Shown here: positions 1 to 6,885 of the stretch, piece after piece
How the letters are laid out: the number at the start of each line of letters is the position of its first letter
Position numbering within the stretch: position 1 is the stretch's first letter
Source: Chloroflexota bacterium
GTDB taxonomy: Bacteria > Chloroflexota > Limnocylindria > Limnocylindrales > CSP1-4
Assembly (NCBI GenBank): GCA_021785115.1
Contig: JAJYGO010000294.1
Location: 1 to 12,782 of the forward strand
Reading direction: 5' to 3'
Length of the DNA: 12,782 nt
Notes under the pieces: generated by a model
Database searches by the model: none
The model's input: the letters and a program-made list of their open reading frames with translations, nothing else
What the model was told of the DNA's origin: nothing
Translations under genes and position numbers: made by a program

Positions 1-2029
1 CGCCGAAACCGCCGAAACCACCGCCGCCGCCGAAGCCGCCGAAACCACCGCCGCCGCCGAAGCCGCCGCCGCCCCACGGCGTGCCGCCCCAGCCTCCGCC
101 ACGGCGGCCGCCGCCGAGCAGGCTGCCGAGGATGATCCCGCCGATGAGCGCGCCGGTCGGGTTCATGCCCTGTCGCATGCCGCCCCCGCCGTGCATGTCC
201 CGGTCGTCGAACTCCGAGCTCGCGATGCGGTACGCCTCGTCCGCGAGCCGCTGCGCCTGCTGCGCCTCGGTCAGCGCACTCCCGGGGTCGGTCGCCGACA
301 TCGCCTGTGCCTGCTCGAGGTGGCGCTGCGCCTCCGAGAGCCGCGTCCGGGCCTCCCGCCCGACCGCATGGCGCCGGCTCTGGATGTAGTCACTCGCATG
401 CGTGACGCTGGCCTGTGCCGACACGAGCGCCGTCCGAATTGCCTCTCGCTGCCTCGCGTCCTGCTCGTCCGCCGCGCGCTCGGTCGCAAGCACCTCGTCC
501 GCGGCGGCATGTGCCTGCTGGGCCGCCGTGAGCGCCGCGAGCGGGTCCGCCGCCGCGGCGGCGGACGAGGCCCGGGCCGCGGCGAGCTTCGCCTCGGCGT
601 CGGCGAGCTTCGAGCTCAGGGCCGGATCGGGGCGCTTCTGCAGCGCCTGTCGTGCAGACGCGATGTCGGCCTCGGCCGCGCTGATCTCGGGCTCGAGGCG
701 CGTCTTCGCCTCGTCGACGGACGACCGCAGGTGGTCGATCGCGTCGAGCAGCGTGGTCGCCTGTGCGAGCGCGCCCTGAGCCGCCCGTGCCGCGTCGCGC
801 GCCGTTCTCGTGTCCGCCGGGGTCGCGGCAAGGGCCGCCTTCCCCCGGTCGACCGCCGCGACCGCGAACTCGATCCGCTTGCGCGCCTCCTCGACGTTGC
901 CCTTGACCGGCGCCCACGTCGCGTCGGCGTACGACCGGAGGCCGTCGACCGTCGACTGCGCCGCGGGCAACCGCTGCCGCAGCTCCGTCGCGCGGGCCGG
1001 AACGGCGGCGAGGATCTCGGGAGCGCGTCGCTCGAGGTCGCGCAGCTCCTGGAAGCGCTGGCGCTGCTGCGCGATCAGCGCCTCGACCCGCTGCGACCGC
1101 GCGACGATCTCGTTCAGCATGGCTTCCCGTGTCGGCGGGTCCTCCGGGACCGAGTCGTCGAGCTTCTGCCGGACGAGGAACGCCGCCTTCAGCTCCGCCT
1201 GCGCCTGGCCGAGCGCGTCGCGGAACGGCGCGACGTCCTCCGGCGCGAACTCCGCCTCCGCGTACGAGAGGTCCTGCCCGGCGTCGCGGACGTTGTCGTC
1301 CGCCTGGATCAGCAGCTGGTTCGCGGTCCGCGCGAGCTGTCCGGTCCGCCGGTCGCGTTCCTCGGCCGCGAGGTGCGCGACGCGCCAGCGGCGGATCCAC
1401 GTCGCGATCACGGCGATCCCGAGCGCCAGGATGATCAGCCCGACGAGGACGGCGAAGAACCCGGTGTCGGGCGCCGGCGCGGGCTGGATGGGCGCCGTGC
1501 CGCCACCCGGCGGCGTGCCGCCGCCGCTCGCCGCGTCCGAGCCGAGCGCATTGGCGAACGCGACGACGCCGCCGGCATAGTCGCCCGCGCGGTACTTCGG
1601 CTCGAGCGTGGAGCTCAGCAGGGCGTCCACGTTCCCGCCGATCACGGGCTGGAGCGAGCTCGAGGCCCAGTAGCCGTAGCGGTGGTCGTTGACGGCGGTG
1701 ACGAGCACCATGTCGTTCCCGCCGAGCCCGTTCTGCGTGAACGTCGTCTCGGCGAACTGCTGCGCCGTCTCCCCGCCGGTCGTGGCGACGAACACGACGT
1801 ACAGCTGGATGTCGTGCTGGCTCAGGAGCTGGTCGAGCGCGGACTGGACCTGCGCCCGGCCCGATCCGAGGGAGCCGGTCTGGTCGGTGATCTGGCCTTT
1901 GAGCGTCGGGACGGACTGCGCGGCAACGGGGGCCGCGGCGGTCGCGAGGAGGAGGACGACGAGGAGCGCCGCGCACCAGCGCGCCAGCGCGGCCGCGACC
2001 ATCGTGGCCGCGCGGGATGTCCGGTTCAT
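1..2029 (-). CDS. TPM-domain membrane protein with long coiled-coil region and Gly/Phe-rich tail (partial, C-terminus beyond left edge)
   Basis: Reading the minus strand from the ATG at 2029 gives 676 uninterrupted codons to the window edge, with no stop. Residues 11-38 look like a signal peptide or signal anchor (Ala/Leu/Val core, likely cleavage after an APVAA-type site before QS). Residues 40-165 match a TPM domain (ITDQTGSLG, then DIQLYVVFV, then GGNDMVLVTAV). Residues 190-212 form a transmembrane helix (FFAVLVGLIILALGIAVIA) followed by a basic stop. About 215-610 is Ala/Glu/Arg-rich and heptad-like, probably coiled coil. From about 625 it is Gly-rich with regular Phe. This order (secreted TPM, one helix, long coiled coil, Gly tail) is that of actinobacterial proteins such as Rv2345; their role is poorly defined, probably in the envelope. 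The ribosome binding site is poor: GGGAG lies about 14 nt upstream, so a start at codon 10 (2002) is possible. Confidence 0.88.
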   Translation of the reverse strand, partial: MNRTSRAATMVAAALARWCAALLVVLLLATAAAPVAAQSVPTLKGQITDQTGSLGSGRAQVQSALDQLLSQHDIQLYVVFVATTGGETAQQFAETTFTQNGLGGNDMVLVTAVNDHRYGYWASSSLQPVIGGNVDALLSSTLEPKYRAGDYAGGVVAFANALGSDAASGGGTPPGGGTAPIQPAPAPDTGFFAVLVGLIILALGIAVIATWIRRWRVAHLAAEERDRRTGQLARTANQLLIQADDNVRDAGQDLSYAEAEFAPEDVAPFRDALGQAQAELKAAFLVRQKLDDSVPEDPPTREAMLNEIVARSQRVEALIAQQRQRFQELRDLERRAPEILAAVPARATELRQRLPAAQSTVDGLRSYADATWAPVKGNVEEARKRIEFAVAAVDRGKAALAATPADTRTARDAARAAQGALAQATTLLDAIDHLRSSVDEAKTRLEPEISAAEADIASARQALQKRPDPALSSKLADAEAKLAAARASSAAAAADPLAALTAAQQAHAAADEVLATERAADEQDARQREAIRTALVSAQASVTHASDYIQSRRHAVGREARTRLSEAQRHLEQAQAMSATDPGSALTEAQQAQRLADEAYRIASSEFDDRDMHGGGGMRQGMNPTGALIGGIILGSLLGGGRRGGGWGGTPWGGGGFGGGGGFGGFGGGGGFGGFG
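14..67. repeat. Two perfect 27-nt tandem copies encoding a Gly/Phe-rich tail
   Basis: Positions 14-40 and 41-67 are identical 27-mers, and partial copies continue on both sides. On the minus strand each unit encodes nine residues, Gly with a Phe at fixed spacing. It is the low-complexity tail of the TPM protein and may change length by slippage. The array reaches the window edge, so the total copy number is unknown. Confidence 0.85.
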
Positions 2030-2161
2030 CGACGAATCAAGTGCTCCCTGCAGCAGAGGCCGCTCACGGACCCGGCGTGCGGCGAACGCATGCCCTTCTC
2101 GGGCCACGAACGCAGCGGGGGGATGGTGCTCCTGTGGCGCGAAGAAGGCCAGAGCCGTTGG

Positions 2162-2494
2162 TCAGGACCGCCGGAGGGCGTCGCGGCCGCGTCCGTCCGG
2201 GCTCGGGTTCCCCGTGTGCGGGCGCTTCCCGAGGTCGTGCCAGTTCGACTCCTCGACATGCACGCCGTAGTGGCGGGCGGCTTCGCGGATGTTCGCGAAG
2301 GCGAGGTCTCGGTCGCGGTCCGACACGTCCTCGACCTGGTCGAACCGCGCGAGCGCGGTCCGCACGTGCGAGGCGTCCGTCAACGGCTCCTTGCGCTGCC
2401 TGGGGAACGCATACGCCGAGTCGGGCAGATCGCGGCGCTCCTTCGTGTCGAGATCGCCATGCGCGGTGTGCGGCTTCCACGTCGGATCGGGCAT
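2162..2494 (-). CDS. Small DUF6582-like protein
   Basis: 110 residues. The start is the ATG at 2494 because a near-perfect Shine-Dalgarno (AAAGGAGGTG on the minus strand) sits 7 nt before it. The middle (residues 22-86) carries the pattern I associate with DUF6582: LPDSAYAFP, then RKEPLTDASHVR, then ALARFDQVEDVSD, then a helix ending in HYGVHVEE. The family is small, soluble and without assigned function; related segments occur as domains in phage-associated proteins, but nothing else phage-like is nearby. The protein is highly charged with no signal peptide or membrane helix, so it is probably cytoplasmic. It lies upstream of the TPM gene on the same strand, with a 132-nt gap, so co-transcription is possible but not shown. 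The strong ribosome binding site implies good expression. I recalled the family name from the motif pattern and could not check it. Confidence 0.82.
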   Translation of the reverse strand: MPDPTWKPHTAHGDLDTKERRDLPDSAYAFPRQRKEPLTDASHVRTALARFDQVEDVSDRDRDLAFANIREAARHYGVHVEESNWHDLGKRPHTGNPSPDGRGRDALRRS

Positions 2495-2844
2495 CGCATC
2501 CACCTCCTTTCGCCAAGTCTGATCCCCAGGGCCTGCGGCGGGCGCGGTTGGGATCGGTGGCCTGCTTGCGGGGTTCTTGCGGCGTTCTTGCACGCGCCGA
2601 ACGCGGGCCGCTTCGACAGCGCCCGCCCGGTGCGATGAGGACGAAAGGTCGGGTCGCCGGTCATGGGGGGTCCGCGTAGCGACGTGTGAGCTGCCGGAAG
2701 GCGATGGCAACGTGCCGCGCGGTAGCGTCGTATCGGCATGACGATGGAGCGACACAGGGTCGGCCTGTCCCGCGGCCGCCACGCCCGGTCCCGCGCACGG
2801 ATCGCGCCGGCCTGCACGTGCCCGTCGCGCCGAGGTGGGCGGCG
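2495..2844. other. Gene-free divergent intergenic region
   Basis: About 350 nt lie between the minus-strand gene starting at 2494 and the plus-strand gene I start at 2845. No reading frame here shows the strong third-position GC bias of the neighbours. Contents seen: the Shine-Dalgarno of the 2494 gene, the 11-bp-phased repeats at 2565-2597, and a weak hairpin (GCGGGC/GCCCGC) at about 2604-2627. I see no convincing -35/-10 pair for either gene. Confidence 0.6.
2565..2597. promoter_or_regulatory. 11-bp-phased direct repeats (possible response-regulator site)
   Basis: CTTGC recurs at 2565, 2576 and 2587, exactly 11 nt apart. The first two full units (CTTGCGGGGTT and CTTGCGGCGTT) differ at one base. 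Seen another way, GTTCTTGC occurs at 2573 and 2584. One-turn direct repeats are the usual layout for OmpR/PhoB-family dimers. The site is about 70-100 bp upstream of the DUF6582-like start at 2494, in the right place to control that gene. The regulatory role is inference. Confidence 0.35.
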
Positions 2845-4026
2845 GTGAGCGAGCGCGTGCGGCCGCGCTCCGCGTCCGCCGACGTGATGTCCGGCGCGTC
2901 CGCGATGGGCCATTCGGCCCGGTCGATCGTCCCGCCCGACACAGGCCGGCCGGCGCGAGCCGTGTCAGGGTACGGGCGAAATGGCCGTGGCCTCGCTCGT
3001 CTCGGCGCGATGCTGCTGTACCCCGTGTCGCCCAACGCCGTCTCGAGATCCGCAGCGTCCAGGCCGCGCGGCGTGAGCTGGCTCCTGGGCTCCGGCGGCA
3101 CCGACGTGGACGGCGGCCGGCGGGAGATCGTCGACGCGGCGGAAGGGTGGGAGCAGCCGGTCGCGCGGGCCGCGGTGTCGCGACAGGACCCCACCGCGCA
3201 CATCGGCCGGTTCGTGCTTCCCGCGTCCGACGCCGACCTGCCGCCCGGCGTCCAGCGCACGCTCCGGTTCACCTGCGGCTCCCTGCCGCTCGACCGCACG
3301 CTCATGATCCCGTCGTCGGCGCGGCCCATCGACCGGTCGTGCCTCCGGTACGTCGCGTCGCGGGTGCAGGTGCTCGGGTTCGGCGAGCGCGGCACGGGGC
3401 TGTGGGTCGAGGCGCGTGGCAAGGACCCCGTCGCGATCGTCCCGACCGACCGGATCGCGGTCATCGAGGACGTGAGCGTCCTGTGCTACCGGCGGTTGTC
3501 GATCCGGGCTGCCGACGCGCGGCTGTCGGTCCGGTACGTGCCCGACGCCCATGCCAGCCTCGGCGGCCCGATCGCGTGGCTGCGGCATCGGATCAGGGGA
3601 GACGCGCGCGGCGACCTGCCGTGGCAGGGCCTCCGGCCGGTGGGGTCGGCGCGCGTGCCCGAGACCTGGCGCGGCGTGGCCGAGGCCGTCGCGGACGAAT
3701 CCGGCAGGTCCGGGGCGGCGATGCTGTTCGGCCTCGCGCCGTCAGCCGGGGACGGTTTCCCGCGCGGCGCGCTCGTGGCCCTCACGCCGGGCGAGCTCAT
3801 CGTGCTCGCCGAGCCGGATGACCCGCCCGTCGCCGCCGCGTGGCCCCAGCTGCTCGTGATGCCGAGGCGGCTCCTGCAGTCCGCTCACCCCGACGACGAC
3901 CGGCTCGTGCTGCGCGCCGGTGGCGTGGACAGGAGCATCCGGCTGGGCAACCGGTTCAGCGCCGCGGCAGCCGAGCTGATTGAGTGTGCCGGGCCGGTCC
4001 GCGCCATGGAGCCGGAACCGGCCTGA
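2845..4026 (+). CDS. Unrecognised protein with two PH-like segments
   Basis: 393 residues from the GTG at 2845, chosen because GAGGT lies 8 nt before it and codons from there are GC3-rich. An ATG at 3010 (338 residues) is the alternative: it has no clear ribosome binding site, but codons just before it (about 2941-3000) are less biased. Residues 168-235 (VQVLGFGERGTGLWVEARG, then IVPTDRIAVIEDVSVL, then LSVRYV) and 306-383 (GALVALTPGELIVLAEPDD, then a MPRRLLQ strand, then LVLRAGG, then a final helix) look like two divergent bacterial PH-like barrels: an 'it can be read here' strand, a Pro-basic strand and a closing helix. There is no signal peptide and no clear membrane helix, so it is probably cytoplasmic or membrane-peripheral. 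I do not recognise the family. The PH-like call rests on pattern only. Confidence 0.72.
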   Translation: MSERVRPRSASADVMSGASAMGHSARSIVPPDTGRPARAVSGYGRNGRGLARLGAMLLYPVSPNAVSRSAASRPRGVSWLLGSGGTDVDGGRREIVDAAEGWEQPVARAAVSRQDPTAHIGRFVLPASDADLPPGVQRTLRFTCGSLPLDRTLMIPSSARPIDRSCLRYVASRVQVLGFGERGTGLWVEARGKDPVAIVPTDRIAVIEDVSVLCYRRLSIRAADARLSVRYVPDAHASLGGPIAWLRHRIRGDARGDLPWQGLRPVGSARVPETWRGVAEAVADESGRSGAAMLFGLAPSAGDGFPRGALVALTPGELIVLAEPDDPPVAAAWPQLLVMPRRLLQSAHPDDDRLVLRAGGVDRSIRLGNRFSAAAAELIECAGPVRAMEPEPA

Positions 4027-4270
4027 GGCGAGCCGTCGGCGCCGGGGCGGAAGAACCGGTCGGTTTGCGGTCGCCCCACGCGAGTGCCGGTCACGTGCGT
4101 GCCGCCGCAGCAGCAACCCCTTTCGGCTCGCTTGCGGCCGCCCGCGTGTCGCCGGTTCGACACCCCGGCGCCGCGACCGGTGCCGCGGGTGCAAGCTTTC
4201 AGCGCCCATCCTCCTGCACCCGGCGTCGGATCGTTTCCCACGCTGGACGCTCGGGTGGGAGGTGTGGAAG

Positions 4271-4351
4271 ATGTTGATGCTCCTGATCGTGCTTCTGATC
4301 GTGATCCTGCTCCTCGGCGGGTTCGGCTACGGCCGAGGCCGCTGGTACTAG
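4271..4351 (+). CDS. 26-residue single-helix membrane microprotein
   Basis: Starting at the ATG at 4271, residues 1-15 are almost entirely Leu, Ile, Val and Met (one transmembrane helix), followed by GGFGYGRGRWY and TAG at 4349-4351. A strong Shine-Dalgarno (GGGAGGT) ends 7 nt before the ATG; a second ATG at 4277 is less well spaced. The hydrophobic helix followed by a Gly/Tyr/Arg/Trp tail resembles the N-terminal half of short DUF3309-like bacterial membrane proteins of about 50 residues, which usually have a second helix; here the tail ends at once. It is 244 nt downstream of the PH-like gene and followed 55 nt later by a strong terminator, consistent with a short separate transcript or the end of one. 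Function unknown. The site could be only chance, but helix, ribosome binding site and terminator agree. Confidence 0.6.
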   Translation: MLMLLIVLLIVILLLGGFGYGRGRWY

Positions 4352-4406
4352 TCGCCACGCGGCCGAGGCGCAGGGCACGCGTTCCCGGCCGCCAGCACGT
4401 CCGAAG

Positions 4407-4432
4407 AGACCCCCGTCGCCCGACGGGGGTCT
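4407..4432. terminator. Strong bidirectional intrinsic terminator
   Basis: A perfect 12-bp stem, AGACCCCCGTCG with CGACGGGGGTCT, has only CC between the arms (in practice a 4-nt loop). On the plus strand it is followed by TCTCCTGT, pyrimidine-rich. It lies between two convergent genes, the microprotein ending at 4351 and the hydrolase ending at 4473, so it can serve both. Confidence 0.8.
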
Positions 4433-4472
4433 TCTCCTGTCCGGTGCGGGTCGGCGCCGGCGCGGCGCTGCG

Positions 4473-6107
4473 TCACCCGCGGCCGATGACCGGCAGGACG
4501 ATGGCCGAGGGATGCGTTGCGCAGTGCAGGATCTCCTGCTCCGCGACGTGCATCGCGGTCGCGCCGCCGAGCCCCTCGCCGCCCCCGAGATTCCGTGCGA
4601 TCCGCGGGTGCGCGCCGCTCGACACCTGGACGCGAAGCCGGTGACCGCGCCGGAAGCGATACGCCGTGGGCCAGAGGTCCACGTCGACGCATCGCACGCC
4701 ATCGCCGTCGGCCGCTGGTCCAAGGGCGGTCAGTCGAAGCGAGCCGTCGCACACGTTCGTCGACCGGCCATCCCGTGACACGTCGCACAGCCGGACGAAG
4801 ACGTCGGTGTCGGTCGCGCTCGAGCGGAGGTGCACCTGCGCCGAGACCGGCCCGATGACCTCGAGGTGGCCATCGAGCGGCTCCGTCGTGTACGTCAGCA
4901 CGTCCGGGCGCGCCTCGAGGCGACGGTTGTCGCGCGCGCCCGCCCCGCGCGACATCAGGCTGCCGCCGACGGCGGGCGTCGGGTCGGCGGGGTCGTAGCG
5001 ATAGCGGTCGGACGGCTCGTCGGCGGGTGGCGCGGGGTCCAATCGCCCGCCTGCGCGAAGGTGCCACCGTTCCGAGGTCGCGGCGGGAGGCCAGTCGGCC
5101 AGGTCTCGCCAGCGCCCCTCGCCCATCACGAACACCCGGACGCGCGATCGCCGTGGACCCGGTCGGCGGTCGAGGTGCACGGCAAACCACCGGAGCGCCT
5201 CGCGCACGCCGACGAGGGCCGCGCCGACGGACAGGTGCGTCCACGGGCCGACGATCAGGTGGACCTCGCGTCCGGTCCGCCGGAGCGCGACGTAGTCGAG
5301 CAGCTGGTGCGGCAGGAGAATGTCGTACCAGCCGCCGACGAGCGACACCGCGGCGGTGACGTCGGGGATCCGGGCCGTGAAGTCGAGGCCGTCCCAGAAG
5401 GGATCGCCGGGCTCCGCGTGGTCGAGCCACGCCCGGTACAGCGGCACGCGATGGCCGACCGCCAGGACGTCGGCCTCGCGCAGCGGGAGGTGGTCGAACG
5501 CCCGGCGCAGCGCGCGACGGCCGAAGAGCGTGGCGCGCAGCCGTGGCAGGCCCGTCTCCTCCTGGTACGCGAGCTCCCGGACCCACGTCAGGAGCATGTC
5601 GAGCGCGAACCCGCCGCCGGGATACGTGAGGCTTCCGAACTCCGACGCCGTGATGACCGGCACGAGAGCCCGGAGGAAGGCCGGCGCGTCCGGCGCGACG
5701 GACCACTGCGTGTAGCCGAGGTAGCTCGGCCCGAACATCCCGACCGAGCCACCGAACCATGGCTGTGCCGCGAGCCATTCGAGCGTCGCGAGGCCGTCGG
5801 AGCGCTCGTGACGCAGCGGCTGGAACTCCCCTCCCGACCCGAACGTCCCGCGGCAGCTCTGGAGCACGACCTGGTACCCGTGCTCGGCGATCACCCGCGC
5901 GAGCATCCCCCACGTCCCTCCGCGGCCGTACGGGCAGCGCATCAGGACGATCGGCGCGCGCTCGCGCCGGCGCGGCACGTAGCGGTCCGCGAGCAGGACG
6001 ACGCCGTCCGGCGTGACGACGCGGAGCCCGCGCTCGACGCGGACGTTCCGCGTGACCGGGGCCGGCAACCCGGCGAGCGCCGAGAACAGGCGCGACCCGG
6101 CGGTCAT
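4473..6107 (-). CDS. CocE/NonD family serine hydrolase (S15-type)
   Basis: 544 residues. Residues 28-295 form the alpha/beta-hydrolase domain of the X-Pro dipeptidyl-peptidase/cocaine esterase family, including GLRVVTPDGVVLLADRYVP, RCPYGR and the oxyanion-region segment SCRGTFGSGGEF. The catalytic triad is visible: nucleophile Ser128 in MFGPSYLGY, Asp262 in GGWYDILLP and His291 in VGPWTHLS. Residues about 305-540 form the C-terminal jelly-roll (PepX_C-type) domain with the usual VIGPVSAQVHLRSSATDTD. It is full length with all key residues. There is no signal peptide, so it should be cytoplasmic. It probably hydrolyses an ester or acyl-peptide; the substrate cannot be told from sequence. Its ATG overlaps the arsC stop (ATGA at 6107-6104) and has no good ribosome binding site, so translation is probably coupled to arsC. 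Confidence 0.93.
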   Translation of the reverse strand: MTAGSRLFSALAGLPAPVTRNVRVERGLRVVTPDGVVLLADRYVPRRRERAPIVLMRCPYGRGGTWGMLARVIAEHGYQVVLQSCRGTFGSGGEFQPLRHERSDGLATLEWLAAQPWFGGSVGMFGPSYLGYTQWSVAPDAPAFLRALVPVITASEFGSLTYPGGGFALDMLLTWVRELAYQEETGLPRLRATLFGRRALRRAFDHLPLREADVLAVGHRVPLYRAWLDHAEPGDPFWDGLDFTARIPDVTAAVSLVGGWYDILLPHQLLDYVALRRTGREVHLIVGPWTHLSVGAALVGVREALRWFAVHLDRRPGPRRSRVRVFVMGEGRWRDLADWPPAATSERWHLRAGGRLDPAPPADEPSDRYRYDPADPTPAVGGSLMSRGAGARDNRRLEARPDVLTYTTEPLDGHLEVIGPVSAQVHLRSSATDTDVFVRLCDVSRDGRSTNVCDGSLRLTALGPAADGDGVRCVDVDLWPTAYRFRRGHRLRVQVSSGAHPRIARNLGGGEGLGGATAMHVAEQEILHCATHPSAIVLPVIGRG

Positions 6108-6601
6108 GGCGCCGGGTCGGGGATTGACCCGGTGCTCGGGTTCCCGCTGGCCGACGTGGTGGCGGCCGGACCGGCCGGGGCCCGCTCCGCGCGCAACGCG
6201 GCGATGTGGGCGGCGAGCTCGTCGCGGGCAGCCCGGAACGCCGCGAGGCGGCGCTCGTCGTCGCCCTCCGCGGCGGCCGGGTCATCGATGTCCCAGTGCC
6301 GCCGCCGCGCCGGGCCCGGAAAGTACGGACACGTCTCCCGTGCGCGGTCGCAGACCGTGATGACCTCGTCGAACGGCTGCCCGAGGAACTCGGTGACGGC
6401 CTTGGACCTCGCGGCCCGCCAGTCGATGCCGGCCTCGTCGAGCACCCGCACGGTCAGCGCGTGGACGCCCTTCGGCTCCGTCCCGGCGCTCGCCACCTCG
6501 TACGCCGGATCCTGCGAGAGCAGCGCCTCCGCCATCTGGCTCCGGGCGGAGTTCCCCGTGCAGACGAACAGCACGCGCGTCCGAGTCGATCCCTGCTCCA
6601 T
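6104..6601 (-). CDS. arsC: Arsenate reductase, low-molecular-weight phosphatase fold (thioredoxin-coupled type)
   Basis: 165 residues. The P-loop CTGNSARS gives the CX5R motif with nucleophile Cys14 and Arg20. Cys84 and Cys91 in VCDRARETC supply the two further redox cysteines, spaced as in the staphylococcal thioredoxin-linked ArsC (82 and 89). Asp107 in DIDDPA is the expected general acid. These features favour arsenate reductase over a plain tyrosine phosphatase; a mycothiol-dependent transferase is also possible in an actinobacterium. It reduces arsenate to arsenite in the cytoplasm. Residues 136-165 are an Ala/Pro/Ser tail beyond the usual length of about 130, whose 3' end overlaps the downstream hydrolase start. 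No arsR or arsenite efflux gene is in the window. The start ATG at 6601 has only a weak ribosome binding site (GGCGAG). Confidence 0.92.
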   Translation of the reverse strand: MEQGSTRTRVLFVCTGNSARSQMAEALLSQDPAYEVASAGTEPKGVHALTVRVLDEAGIDWRAARSKAVTEFLGQPFDEVITVCDRARETCPYFPGPARRRHWDIDDPAAAEGDDERRLAAFRAARDELAAHIAALRAERAPAGPAATTSASGNPSTGSIPDPAP

Positions 6602-6805
6602 CTCGCCGAGAGGCTACATCGACGGGGACGTCGTGTCGGCCCCAGCGGAGCCGAGGCGTTCCTCAGACGCGCTCCGGCTCGTGGAGCCATCGCCGCGTGG
6701 GCGGCGCCACGCCACTGTCACGCGACCGCAGCGTGCGACGTCGCGTCGCTGTGCTGCTTCTCCGCCGGCGCCGATCGGAACCGGGGGCCACGCGGCCTGA
6801 TGCGA

Positions 6806-6837
6806 CGAGGCCTCCCGGCGTGACCCGGGAGGCCTCG
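6806..6837 (-). terminator. Strong hairpin downstream of the DUF2382 gene
   Basis: CGAGGCCTCCCGG pairs perfectly with CCGGGAGGCCTCG (13 bp, 6-nt loop). It lies 49 nt past the TAG of the minus-strand gene ending at 6886. No T-run follows, so it may be a terminator or an mRNA-stabilising stem. A second, smaller GCGCGC/GCGCGC hairpin sits closer to the stop at 6864-6878. Confidence 0.6.
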
Positions 6838-6885
6838 AGAACGTTCGTGCCTTGACCGAGGCGGCGCGCCGAGCGCGCGGCGGCC

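Noticed and set aside
390..1976. 528-codon open frame on the minus strand in another frame of the TPM gene
   Set aside because: Arg/Pro/Ala-rich with no recognisable motif. The true frame in the same interval encodes the TPM domain and coiled coil.
191..2638. Very long open frame on the plus strand opposite the TPM gene
   Set aside because: Arg-rich, low-information translation with no domain. It is the antisense shadow of a GC-rich gene whose minus-strand frame shows a signal peptide, TPM motifs and a membrane helix.
4130..4180. GGTTCGACACCC resembling a tRNA T-arm
   Set aside because: The flanking bases do not pair into a proper 5-bp T-stem with a 7-nt loop, and no acceptor or anticodon arm can be drawn.
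4830..6800. 656-codon plus-strand open frame over the hydrolase and arsC
   Set aside because: Both genes on the minus strand have intact catalytic residues and full length. The plus frame has no domain and no ribosome binding site.
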